32,786 nt of DNA from Betaproteobacteria bacterium (GTDB taxonomy: Bacteria > Pseudomonadota > Gammaproteobacteria > Burkholderiales > Thiobacillaceae): contig JAIFKV010000035.1 in assembly GCA_020049415.1 (NCBI GenBank), positions 1 to 32,786 on the forward strand. The letters are read 5' to 3'. Below the pieces are notes generated by a model that was not told the origin of the DNA, ran no database searches, and saw nothing but the letters and a program-made list of their open reading frames with translations. The translations under genes were made by a program, and so were the position numbers. Positions 1 to 7,353 of this stretch are shown here, in pieces. The first letter of the stretch is position 1. The number at the start of each line of letters is the position of its first letter.

Positions 1-288
1 CGCATTACCGCGCTGGTGACCTACCGCGCTGCGATGGACAAGGAAATCCGGAAAGAGGCCATTGTGCCCCTGTACCACCTGTTCCTGGCAGGGCCAACGC
101 CCCGGGGTGAGTTTCAGCAGATGACTGGGCTGGCGCCGCGCACAGCCCAGAAAGTGCTGTCCCGGCTATTGGCAACCGGATTGGTGACCAGCGCGGGGCA
201 TACGGCCCCAGTCCAGTTCGCATTACCGCTCGATGCCCTGCAGTTCCTGCTGCCCGAGCTGTACCCGGAAGCAGCGACCACGCTCTAG
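1..288 (+). CDS. Fic family protein, C-terminal part (partial)
   Basis: The reading frame is open from the first base and stops with TAG at 286-288, so only the last 95 residues of a longer protein are present. The fragment resembles the C-terminal winged-helix region found after the Fic domain in many Fic/DOC proteins: a helical stretch reading LYHLFLAGPTPRGEFQQMTG, a turn, then TAQKVLSRLLATGLV, which fits a recognition helix and wing. It ends in a leucine/proline-rich tail (LPELYPEAA). Fic enzymes transfer AMP or other nucleotides to target proteins, and the C-terminal HTH is usually thought to serve DNA or partner binding. The catalytic HPFxxGNGR motif would lie upstream of the window and cannot be seen, so family and activity are inferred from the tail alone. 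It could instead be another HTH-tailed protein. Confidence 0.6.
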   Translation, partial: RITALVTYRAAMDKEIRKEAIVPLYHLFLAGPTPRGEFQQMTGLAPRTAQKVLSRLLATGLVTSAGHTAPVQFALPLDALQFLLPELYPEAATTL

Positions 289-541
289 CGGTAGCTGTGC
301 AGGTGCTCAGGCGTCAGTGAACGCGTGGGCCGATGAACCGGTGCCGGAAATCGAGGTTGTGGCTACAACGGCCGGTAGCGGCAATGCGCGTCCTACGGCC
401 AAGGCGAAAGCGCTGTTGCAATGCATGTAGGTGCGAATTTATTCGCACAATCAATGTGTTCTGTGCGAATAAATTCGCACCTACAGGTCACATGCAAACC
501 TCTGATGAGTAACGATTTTATCCGTCAACAGAGGAATCAAG
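289..541. other. Intergenic stretch with no recognisable gene
   Basis: Between the Fic-like stop and the E2 remnant there is a short open frame to position 430 with no recognised similarity, then a perfect nested palindrome (listed separately). No promoter or RNA gene is evident. Confidence 0.5.
426..485. repeat. REPIN-like inverted pair of palindromic units
   Basis: Two 23-nt arms (426-448 and 463-485) are perfect reverse complements around a 14-nt centre. Each arm is itself a near-palindrome of the form GTGCGAAT-(TT/AA)-ATTCGCAC followed or preceded by CTACA. Two REP units in inverted orientation define a REPIN. Degenerate single or paired copies of the same unit occur at 1119-1139 and 6280-6333. 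Confidence 0.85.
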
Positions 542-865
542 GTTTATCTGACCGTGGTGGGCGATGCCGCATCGCTGGAGTCCAAGCCGTTTATTGAGGC
601 GCTGGGCGAGGTGCAACGCCATGCAATTCAACGCAAGCTTTCGCGCGATGAAATCACCGGTGCAACCATCGCTTTCTCCAGCATGGTGCGGTGGAACGTC
701 AGCCGCCATATCCCGATTCTGCCGCCTTACTGCTCACTGATGATCGCCCACGCCGCCCCCAAAGGCAGCGGCCGCGCGGTGCTGGGCGCCAGCTATGACC
801 ATCGCGTGCTGTCCGGTTTTTAAGTCGCCAAGTTGCTGATGGAATTGGCGAAGCCGCCGGTTTAA
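542..865 (+). pseudogene. Remnant of a 2-oxoacid dehydrogenase E2 (dihydrolipoyl acyltransferase) gene
   Basis: Translation from 542 gives a sequence typical of the C-terminal catalytic domain of lipoate-dependent acyltransferases: a GDAASLE segment, the IEALGEVQRHAIQRKLS helix, the TGATIAFSSMVRW strand, and the YDHRVLSGF block that contains the catalytic histidine. A TAA at 821-823 interrupts the frame directly after SGF, where intact enzymes continue with Asp. The same frame then resumes with VAKLLMELAKPPV and stops at 863-865. Upstream, the frame closes at a TGA at 506-508, so the lipoyl, linker and N-terminal catalytic parts are missing. I read this as a 5'-truncated gene with an internal stop, flanked on both sides by REP-like repeats. 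No start codon with a ribosome site is seen, and function is not expected. Confidence 0.75.
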
Positions 866-880
866 CGTGAAACGCCCATG

Positions 881-1017
881 TAGGAGCGGCTTCAGCCCGC
901 GTAGGGCGGAAAAGCGGCTTTATTGCGCCTTCCGCCGGATGTGCCGTGCGTTGGCGGAAGAGGTGCGGCATACGGCGGATAACGCCGGCAAAAAGACGCC
1001 GGCTCATCCGCCCTACG
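881..1017. repeat. Composite REP-like repeat
   Basis: A unit starting GTAGGAGCGGCTTCAGCC abuts a second palindromic element bounded by an 11-nt perfect inverted pair (900-910 and 1007-1017). Inner stems include CTTCCGCC/GGCGGAAG (about 929-936 and 953-960). Positions 901-936 match the reverse complement of 10572-10607 at 34 of 36 bases, so this is a dispersed family. Confidence 0.8.
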
Positions 1018-1244
1018 TGGCTGGGCAGTTTGCCGGGTCCGGGCGGCACACCCTACAATGGCGCGAATTAATGGGCCGTCATTCCGGCATTGTTCTGGCC
1101 GGTATCCAGTTGATTATGCGTATAAATTCGCCCCTACAGTCGGGTCAACTGCTGTTTCAAGGAATATTCGATGTCGGAAAATACTGGCCTGGGTCAGGAA
1201 CGCTGCATCTGTTCGATCTCATCTTGCCCGGAAGCCGGCGGAAC
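1018..1244. other. Intergenic stretch with a degenerate single REP-like unit
   Basis: The only structure seen is at 1119-1139 (GCGTATAAATTCGCCCCTACA), a diverged copy of the unit repeated at 463-485. No gene is supported here. Confidence 0.5.
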
Positions 1245-3014
1245 TCAGAACGGCCACACCAGCGGCGCAATCAGCACGGTCAATACGCCGGTCAGAAAAG
1301 TGAGCGGCACGCCCATGCGCAAATAGTCGCTGAATGCATACCCTCCCGGCCCCATCACCATCAAGTTGGTCTGATAACCGATCGGGGTGGCGAAGCTGGC
1401 CGAGGCGGCTTTCATGATGACGATGGCGAACGGCATCACACTCACATCCAATCGTGCGGCGGCGGCCAGCGCAATGGGAAACATCAGCACCGCAGCGGCG
1501 TTGTTGGTGATCAGATTGGTGAACAGCGAAGTTGCCAAAAAGAACAGCGCCAGCGCCGCCCATGGGTTGTCGCCAGCAAGCCCGACCAAGCCACCGGCGA
1601 TGATGCCGGCAGCACCGGATTTTTCCAGCGCCAGACCAATGCCGAATGCAGCGGCAATCACCAGCAGCACCTGCCAGTCCACCGCGCGGCGGGCCGCACC
1701 AGCGGAAGTGCAACTGCCCAGCAGCATCAAACCCGCCGCCAGCATCGCCGCCTGCAACATGCTCAGCCATCCCGATGCCGCCAGCACCACCATGCCCACC
1801 ATGATCGCCACCGCAGTACCGGCGCGTTCATGGCGCGGCGGCGTTGAATTGTCGAGTTGGCTGACCAGCAGAAAATCGCGCGTATTGCGATAGCGTTCGA
1901 GAAAACTCGGGTGCGTCTCCATCAGCAAGGTATCGCCCGGTCGCGGCACGATGTCGCCTATCTTGCGCTGGATACGCTCGCCATTGCGTGCCACCGCGAT
2001 GATTGCGGCCTGATAGAGGGTGCGAAAACGTCCCTCGCGAATGCTTTTACCCAGCAGCGGAAAACTTTCCGACACCACCGCCTCGACCAGACAACGCTGA
2101 TGGCGCGGTGATTGCAACTTGAACACCTGGTCGGTGGCTGGCGTGAGGCCACGTATCTTCTGTAGATCGAGCACCGAATCGACCACCCCGGCAAACAATA
2201 GCCGGTCGCCGCCGCGCAGGATTTGCTGCGGCGAAACCGCTGGCATCATCTGGCCATCTCGATCCAGTTCCACCAGATACATGCCAGGCAACTGGCGCAA
2301 GCCGGCCGCCTCGATTGTTTTGCCCTCCAGCGGGCTATGCGGCTCGACCAGCATTTCTACCGTGTACTTACGCGCATCCTCAAGCTGGCTGAGGATTGAA
2401 CGCCGATCCGGCAACAATCGCCGCCCCAACACCATCGTGAACAGGATGGTCATCAACAAGGTTGGCAGCCCTACCCAGGCAATTTCGAACATGCTCAAGC
2501 CAGGCTGATCGCCCTGCTTGGTCAGCATGCCATTCACCACCAGATTGGTACTGGTGCCGATCAAGGTGCAGGTTCCGCCGGCGATGGCCGCATAACTCAA
2601 TGGCAGCATCAGCTTGGACGCGGCGATGCCATGCCGCTTGGACCAGTCCTGCACCGCCGGAATGAACATCGCCACAACCGGCGTGTTGTTGAGAAAAGCG
2701 CTCAAAGCGGCAACCGGCGCCATCAAACGCATTTGGGCATGCGCCACGGAACGCGGCCGGCCCAGCAGCGCTTGCGAAACCCAGGCCGTACCACCGGTTT
2801 CCTGCAAACCGGAAACCACGACATACAACACCGCCACCGTCACCATGCCTTCGTTCGACAACCCCGCCAGCGCCTCCGCCGGGGTCAACACTCCGCTCAG
2901 CAACAACAATGTCAAGCCGCCGAGCATCACCGTATCCGGCGGGTAGCGATTACTGGCCAACAGGCCAATGCACAGCGCGACAACAGCAAGCGTAAGCCAG
3001 GCTTCCCAGATCAT
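1245..3014 (-). CDS. SLC13-family anion permease with central RCK/TrkA-C-type domains
   Basis: A 589-aa integral membrane protein of the divalent anion:Na+ symporter superfamily (SLC13/ArsB-like fold). An N-terminal hydrophobic half carries the family signatures LNNTPVVAMFIP and GTCTLIGTSTNLVVNG, which belong to the first substrate/sodium-binding hairpin. About 180 hydrophilic residues follow with two regulatory TrkA-C-like repeats (LVEPHSPLEGKTIEAAGLR and VVSESFPLLGKSIREGRFR). The second hydrophobic half has the matching TNLITNNAAAVLMFPIA and TPIGYQTNLMVMGPGGY motifs. Substrates in this family are sulfate, dicarboxylates or other oxyanions; sulfate is plausible here but unproven. The ATG at 3014 is preferred to an upstream TTG at 3023. 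It lies downstream of the phosphofructokinase gene on the same strand, after 165 bp, so co-transcription is possible. Confidence 0.88.
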   Translation of the reverse strand: MIWEAWLTLAVVALCIGLLASNRYPPDTVMLGGLTLLLLSGVLTPAEALAGLSNEGMVTVAVLYVVVSGLQETGGTAWVSQALLGRPRSVAHAQMRLMAPVAALSAFLNNTPVVAMFIPAVQDWSKRHGIAASKLMLPLSYAAIAGGTCTLIGTSTNLVVNGMLTKQGDQPGLSMFEIAWVGLPTLLMTILFTMVLGRRLLPDRRSILSQLEDARKYTVEMLVEPHSPLEGKTIEAAGLRQLPGMYLVELDRDGQMMPAVSPQQILRGGDRLLFAGVVDSVLDLQKIRGLTPATDQVFKLQSPRHQRCLVEAVVSESFPLLGKSIREGRFRTLYQAAIIAVARNGERIQRKIGDIVPRPGDTLLMETHPSFLERYRNTRDFLLVSQLDNSTPPRHERAGTAVAIMVGMVVLAASGWLSMLQAAMLAAGLMLLGSCTSAGAARRAVDWQVLLVIAAAFGIGLALEKSGAAGIIAGGLVGLAGDNPWAALALFFLATSLFTNLITNNAAAVLMFPIALAAAARLDVSVMPFAIVIMKAASASFATPIGYQTNLMVMGPGGYAFSDYLRMGVPLTFLTGVLTVLIAPLVWPF

Positions 3015-3179
3015 GATGAGCAATCCAATGGTTGCGATGCATCCACTATAGAGATAGGCGGCGGAGTGCGAGCGGACATCTACGGCATTTCCGTATCGAT
3101 TCCCAAGCCGAACCGCCCCCGAATAAACAGCGTTGGGTCATGCGTGTCGTCTGCAACGGCAACGCATCGACTCGCTCGC

Positions 3180-4280
3180 TCAATCGCCGAAGCTCACCCC
3201 GACTCCGCGCGCGCTGGCGACCCAGGCATGATCAGGCGGAACAGTCTTGACCTGTCCGGCGACGTCTTGCAACGGCACGGCCAGGCTGGTTTCGCCGTGC
3301 GCGGCAACCATGACTCCATATTCCTTGTTGGCGATCAGATCGGCCGCCGCCGCGCCGAGCCGGGTAGCCAGCAGGCGGTCTGCGGCGGAGGGCGTGCCAC
3401 CGCGTTGCAGATGGCCGAGGATGGTCGGGCGGGCTTCCAAGCCGGTCAGTAATTCAAGTTGCCGAGCCAGGCTCAGCGTGCGTTCGGCATAGACCAGTTC
3501 CGGCACGGAGACGACTTCTTTCAGCTTTTTGTCTTTTTTCTTTGCCGCTGTTTCCTGCTGTAACTCGAATTCCTGCTTCGATAACGCGCCCTCCGCCACG
3601 GCGACGATACTGAATGGCTTGCCTTTGCGCTTGCGGGATTTGATCGCTTCGGCGACCGCTTCCACGTCGTAAGGAATCTCCGGAATCAGGATCACATCCG
3701 CGCCGCCGGCGATGCCCGCGCCCAAAGCCAGCCAGCCGGCGCGATGCCCCATGATCTCGACCACGATGATGCGGTGATGGCTGTGCGCGGTGCTGTGCAG
3801 ACGGTCGATGGCATCGGTGGCAATGCCGAGCGCGGTATCGAATCCGAAAGTGGTGTCGGTGAGCGCCACATCGTTATCAATGGTCTTTGGCAAGGTAATG
3901 ATGTTCAGCCCGGCCTGTTGCAAACGCAGCGCATTTTTCATGGTGCCGCCGCCGCCCAGGCAGACCAGGCAATCGAGCTGGTTGGCATGGTAGTTGGCGA
4001 CAATGGTTTCGGTCATGTCCACCAACTTGCCCTGCATCGGCATTTTGTGTGGCTTGTCGCGACTGGTGCCGAGGATGGTGCCGCCCAAAGTCAGAATGCC
4101 GGACAGCGTTGCACCATCAAGCGCCATGGTGCGGTTTTCCATGAGGCCGCGAAAGCCGTCGCGAAAGCCGACGATGTGTATGCCATATTGCGAGAGACAG
4201 GTTTTGCCGACTCCGCGAATGGCCGCATTGAGGCCCGGCGTATCGCCGCCGGAGGTGAGAATGCCAATGGATTGAGTCAT
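3180..4280 (-). CDS. 6-phosphofructokinase (PFKA superfamily, atypical active-site loop)
   Basis: A 366-aa enzyme phosphorylating fructose 6-phosphate in glycolysis. Nucleotide-binding GGDTPG is at residues 11-16, the catalytic TIDND at 133-137, MGHRAG near 175, and [10 protein letters not shown] near 290. Two diagnostic positions are unusual. The loop that reads GGDGS in E. coli PfkA is GGGGT here (109-113), so the acidic residue equivalent to Asp103 is missing while the glycine associated with ATP use is kept. The residue before TIDND is Lys132, as in PPi-dependent enzymes, where ATP enzymes of the E. coli type have Gly. The phosphoryl donor is therefore uncertain. A Lys/Glu-rich insert around 225-245 ([11 protein letters not shown]) is also notable. 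ATG at 4280; divergent from the glycosylase gene. Confidence 0.9.
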   Translation of the reverse strand: MTQSIGILTSGGDTPGLNAAIRGVGKTCLSQYGIHIVGFRDGFRGLMENRTMALDGATLSGILTLGGTILGTSRDKPHKMPMQGKLVDMTETIVANYHANQLDCLVCLGGGGTMKNALRLQQAGLNIITLPKTIDNDVALTDTTFGFDTALGIATDAIDRLHSTAHSHHRIIVVEIMGHRAGWLALGAGIAGGADVILIPEIPYDVEAVAEAIKSRKRKGKPFSIVAVAEGALSKQEFELQQETAAKKKDKKLKEVVSVPELVYAERTLSLARQLELLTGLEARPTILGHLQRGGTPSAADRLLATRLGAAAADLIANKEYGVMVAAHGETSLAVPLQDVAGQVKTVPPDHAWVASARGVGVSFGD

Positions 4281-4426
4281 GAAATTATTTGCTTGCGGGT
4301 TGTAAAACAGACCGGATTGTCGTTTCCATAAGCATCTGAATCCAGCTTTCCCTGAAGCTTCTACAATGTTTGTCCTTGTCCACCCTGGTTTGCCCTGCTT
4401 TTGCTTCGGCCGCGCTTCAACCCGAC

Positions 4427-5002
4427 ATGTCCGCTTTATCTGCCGCCCCCGTGACGCAACTGGCCTGGAGTTTTCCGCCGATCGAGAATCCGACTGCCCG
4501 CGTGCTCATTCTTGGCAGCATGCCGGGCGTTGCTTCGTTGCGCGCGCAGCAGTATTACGCTCACCCGCGCAACCAGTTCTGGCCGATTCTGGGCGCGTTG
4601 CTGGGCGTCGATGTCGTTGCGATGGCTTATCCAGCGAGGATTCAAGCCTTGATCGACGCCGACCTCGCGCTTTGGGATGTGCTGCAATCCTGCCATCGTC
4701 CAGGCAGTCTGGATTCTGACATCGCACCCGACTCGATTGTCGCCAACGATTTTGTGCATTTTTTTCAGCGGCACCCGGCGATCACCCATGTCTTCTTCAA
4801 TGGCGCGGCGGCAGCGCAACATTTCAGCCGCCTGGTGCAGCCCGCGTTGGACGACAGCGATCGGCGGCCATTGCTTTGCACGCGTCTGCCTTCTACCAGC
4901 CCGGCGCATGCAAGCCTGAATTTCGCGGCAAAACTCGCGGCTTGGCGCGCCATGGCTCAAATTCTCGGGCAAACTCACTATTCGATGACGAAACCGACAT
5001 GA
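4427..5002 (+). CDS. Hypoxanthine/deoxyinosine DNA glycosylase (UDG superfamily)
   Basis: A 191-aa base-excision repair glycosylase removing deaminated bases, probably hypoxanthine from deoxyinosine. The N-terminal block [20 protein letters not shown] followed by [10 protein letters not shown] is the signature of the family-6 (HDG) branch of uracil-DNA glycosylases. [11 protein letters not shown] in the middle and the [10 protein letters not shown] loop near the C-terminus are the second and third conserved blocks. The ATG at 4427 is chosen because an in-frame TTG at 4370 would add an unconserved leader; neither has a strong ribosome site. The stop overlaps the next start by four bases (ATGA), so the two genes are translationally coupled. 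Confidence 0.85.
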   Translation: MSALSAAPVTQLAWSFPPIENPTARVLILGSMPGVASLRAQQYYAHPRNQFWPILGALLGVDVVAMAYPARIQALIDADLALWDVLQSCHRPGSLDSDIAPDSIVANDFVHFFQRHPAITHVFFNGAAAAQHFSRLVQPALDDSDRRPLLCTRLPSTSPAHASLNFAAKLAAWRAMAQILGQTHYSMTKPT

Positions 5003-5862
5003 CACACGAGCAAGAAAACGACCATCGCATTCAGGCGATTCTGGCTAGCGGCATCAAGATACCGCCGATGCCGGAAACTTTGCTGCGCCTGAATACCCTG
5101 CTGAATGACGCAGATGCGGGACCGGCCGAACTTGCCGAGTTGATTCGTGATGATGGCGCCCTCAGCGGCGCGGTATACCGCGTGGTCAGTTCGCCGGTGT
5201 TTGGTCTGCGCGCAAAAATCAATTCCTTGCCACACGCCATTTCTCTGCTCGGCATGACCAACACCGGCGCGCTGTTGCGCAGCGAAGCATTGCGCGGCGC
5301 TTTGAGCGATCCGCTGCACACCAAAGCGCTGGAACGGCTGTGGAGTCGGAGCGCAAAAATTGCCGAGCTTTGTGTGTTGGCGGCGAAGAAAGCACACCTG
5401 CGCGAAATCGGCGCGGATCTCGCCTTCATGCTGGGGATGTTTCACGATTGTGGACTGGCGCTGCTGTGCAAACGCTTTCCCACTTATGCACAGGCGCTGA
5501 GCGAGAGCGAAACCTGGCCGGACATTCTGGAAATGGATCACCGGCATCAACTCAGCCATGCGGTGGCCGGGCAAATGGTGGCGAAAAACTGGGGCCTGCC
5601 GGATGACCTCATTTTTGCCATTCGGCATCACCACGAACTCAGCCTGGACAACGAACTCGTTGCCGCCGGTTTGAACGAAAAAGCGCTCAGACTCTGCGCC
5701 GTTCTTAACTTCGCCATCCATCTTTATGACCAGCAGTTCGCCCTCGATGACCATGAATGGGACTTGCATTGGGCGAACGAAACCATGCGGCGCCTGGAGA
5801 TGGATGCCGGCGAGCTGGCAAATTGGGAGTCGGAAACACATCTGGATGACACCCCCAAATAA
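4999..5862 (+). CDS. HDOD domain-containing protein
   Basis: A 287-aa soluble protein with one HDOD domain, an HD-related fold found in bacterial signalling proteins. The start fits the family: IKIPPMPETLLRLNTLL, then AELAELIRDDGALSGAVYRVVSSP, INSLPHAISLLGM, and MLGMFHDCGLALL with an HD-like dipeptide. Next come MDHRHQLSHAVAGQMVAKNWGLPDDLIFAIRHHH segments typical of the domain's second half. HDOD proteins are linked to c-di-GMP signalling, motility and stress control, but catalytic activity is not established for most. The start ATG at 4999 overlaps the glycosylase stop by four bases. No receiver, GGDEF or EAL domain is attached, so partner and output are unknown. Confidence 0.88.
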   Translation: MTHEQENDHRIQAILASGIKIPPMPETLLRLNTLLNDADAGPAELAELIRDDGALSGAVYRVVSSPVFGLRAKINSLPHAISLLGMTNTGALLRSEALRGALSDPLHTKALERLWSRSAKIAELCVLAAKKAHLREIGADLAFMLGMFHDCGLALLCKRFPTYAQALSESETWPDILEMDHRHQLSHAVAGQMVAKNWGLPDDLIFAIRHHHELSLDNELVAAGLNEKALRLCAVLNFAIHLYDQQFALDDHEWDLHWANETMRRLEMDAGELANWESETHLDDTPK

Positions 5863-5930
5863 GCGCGAAATTTCCGCATCGTTATTTCCGTCAGCCCGGC
5901 AACCCGCAACCTTACCCAAGCAATCGACCC

Positions 5931-6218
5931 ATGAAAACCTTGCACCTGAACGCCGATGAACTCGAACTCAGCTTCGATCAATCCCTCAAGCTCGGCAATG
6001 CCGCCGCTGAACATATTCTGCAAAAACAGGGTGGTGCGATGCTGCTCTCGTTCTACGACCGCGACCGCAATCTGGAATCGCCGCATGGCGTTTCCGAGTG
6101 CCATTTTCAGTGCGCCATTCCCGGCTGGCAGGACTATGCGGAAAACCGCGGTGGCGCTTTGATGGTCAATTTCGAACAAGGTCGTTTTGTCTTCTGTTAT
6201 CGGCCGCTAGATTTCTAG
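5931..6218 (+). CDS. AF1514-like small conserved protein (DUF5619-type)
   Basis: A 95-aa soluble protein. I associate the pattern LSFYDRDRNLESPHGVSECH, then IPGWQDYAENRGG and a C-terminal FVFCYRPL strand, with the small AF1514/DUF5619 family first seen in Archaeoglobus; this is recall, not a search. No enzymatic role is known to me. Two cysteines are present near the middle (SECHFQCAIPGW), which could be functional. It lies 68 bp after the HDOD gene on the same strand and probably belongs to the same transcript. No signal peptide or membrane segment is visible. Confidence 0.7.
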   Translation: MKTLHLNADELELSFDQSLKLGNAAAEHILQKQGGAMLLSFYDRDRNLESPHGVSECHFQCAIPGWQDYAENRGGALMVNFEQGRFVFCYRPLDF

Positions 6219-6279
6219 AGTTTTAGATTTCCAGCCATGAAGTTGAGCGCACCGGCCTCGTTTCGCCAGATCTATAGCT

Positions 6280-6333
6280 GCGATTTCATTCGCACTTTGA
6301 AACGCCTCTGGGCGAATAAATTCACTCCTACAG
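6280..6333. repeat. Degenerate REP-like pair
   Basis: Units GCGATTTCATTCGCAC (6280-6295) and GGGCGAATAAATTCACTCCTA (from 6310) correspond to the left and right arms of the perfect element at 426-485, with several substitutions. The element lies just upstream of the efflux adaptor start. Confidence 0.65.
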
Positions 6334-6341
6334 GCACGTCA

Positions 6342-7313
6342 ATGGCGAAATTTCGCATGCAATATTTGCTGCCGGTTTTACTTGCGCATACCCTCCCCGC
6401 TTTCGCCTGGGAGGCCAAGCCGCTGCGCGAGATTGCGGTTTATCCCGAGCGCAGCGCGCAAGCACAGGTGGTCAGCTTGAACGAAAGCAGGATTGCCGCC
6501 GAACTGGCGGCGCGCATCGTCAAGCTGGCGGTGGAGCCGGGGCAGCGCATCGCACGCGGGGCGTTGATCGCGCAACTCGATTGTCGCGATTACGACCTCG
6601 CCACGGAACGTGCCGTGGCGGTGACCCAAGCCAGCGATGCACGCGCCAAGCTGGCCGACTTGCAGCTCGCCCGCGCGCTCAAACTGGTGGCGGAGGGCTT
6701 TATCAGCAAGGAAGGACTGGACATGCGCAGCGCCGAACGTGACGCCGCCCGCGCCGATGTCGCGGTGAACGCGGCGACGGTGAAGACCGCGCGCGCGGCG
6801 CAGGCCAAGTGTGTGCTGCGCGCACCGTTTCCGGCCATCGTGCTGGAACGGCTGGCGCAGGAAGGTGAAATGGCCGCGCCCGGCATGCCGCTGGTCAGCC
6901 TGCTGGACACTTCACACATCGAAGTAAGAGCGGAAGTGCAAGAAGCTGACCTCGCCGGTCTTCAGTCGGCACGCCAGATCACCTTCGTCAACGCTGAAGC
7001 GCGTTATCCGCTGCGCCTGCTCCGGCTGTCGCCAGCGCGGCTGAAGTCCAGCCGACTCGCCGAAGCGCGACTGCGTTTCACCGCCGCCGCCGCCGCGCCC
7101 GGCAGCAGCGCTCGGGTAATCTGGCCCAGCCCGGAAATGCATATTTCGGCGGAACTGCTGGCGCGCCGACAAGGCAAGCTCGGGGTCTTCGTCGCTACCG
7201 GCAAGACCGCCCGCTTCCATCCGCTGCCCAACGCGCAGGAAGGCCGCCCGGCAAAGGCCGAAGGTTTGCCAGCCGACAGCCGCATCGTGGTGCGCGGACA
7301 GGGCGAGCTGTGA
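6342..7313 (+). CDS. RND efflux system periplasmic adaptor (membrane fusion protein)
   Basis: A 323-aa periplasmic protein bridging an inner-membrane RND pump to an outer-membrane channel. From ATG 6342 it begins with a short basic segment and a hydrophobic core ending at AFA-W, a good Sec signal peptide. A split biotinyl/lipoyl-like half (LAARIVKLAVEPGQRIARGALIAQLD) follows, then an alpha-helical hairpin (about 75-140), the second lipoyl half (CVLRAPFPAIVLERLAQEGEMAAPGMPLVSL), and a beta-barrel region (HIEVRAEVQEADLAGL). The frame runs open to an ATG at 6237, but that extra segment is encoded by REP-like DNA and would hide the signal peptide, so the later ATG is preferred. The permease gene follows after 40 bp. 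Substrate is unknown. Confidence 0.9.
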   Translation: MAKFRMQYLLPVLLAHTLPAFAWEAKPLREIAVYPERSAQAQVVSLNESRIAAELAARIVKLAVEPGQRIARGALIAQLDCRDYDLATERAVAVTQASDARAKLADLQLARALKLVAEGFISKEGLDMRSAERDAARADVAVNAATVKTARAAQAKCVLRAPFPAIVLERLAQEGEMAAPGMPLVSLLDTSHIEVRAEVQEADLAGLQSARQITFVNAEARYPLRLLRLSPARLKSSRLAEARLRFTAAAAAPGSSARVIWPSPEMHISAELLARRQGKLGVFVATGKTARFHPLPNAQEGRPAKAEGLPADSRIVVRGQGEL

Positions 7314-7353
7314 GTTTGATTCTGGACACCACACCTACCTGGGCGGGGTTTGA

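Noticed and set aside
1171..1326. A 51-codon plus-strand open frame starting MSENTGLGQERCICS behind AAGGAA
   Set aside because: Its second half lies antisense to the permease gene and shows no recognised similarity; the ribosome-like site alone is not enough.
867..1847. Long plus-strand open frame (326 codons) across the repeats and the permease
   Set aside because: It runs antisense through the SLC13 gene, has a His/Gln/Arg-rich composition typical of a shadow frame, and begins in repeat DNA.
3015..3179. Search for a promoter or RNA gene between the phosphofructokinase and the permease
   Set aside because: No -35/-10 pair, hairpin or conserved element could be made out.
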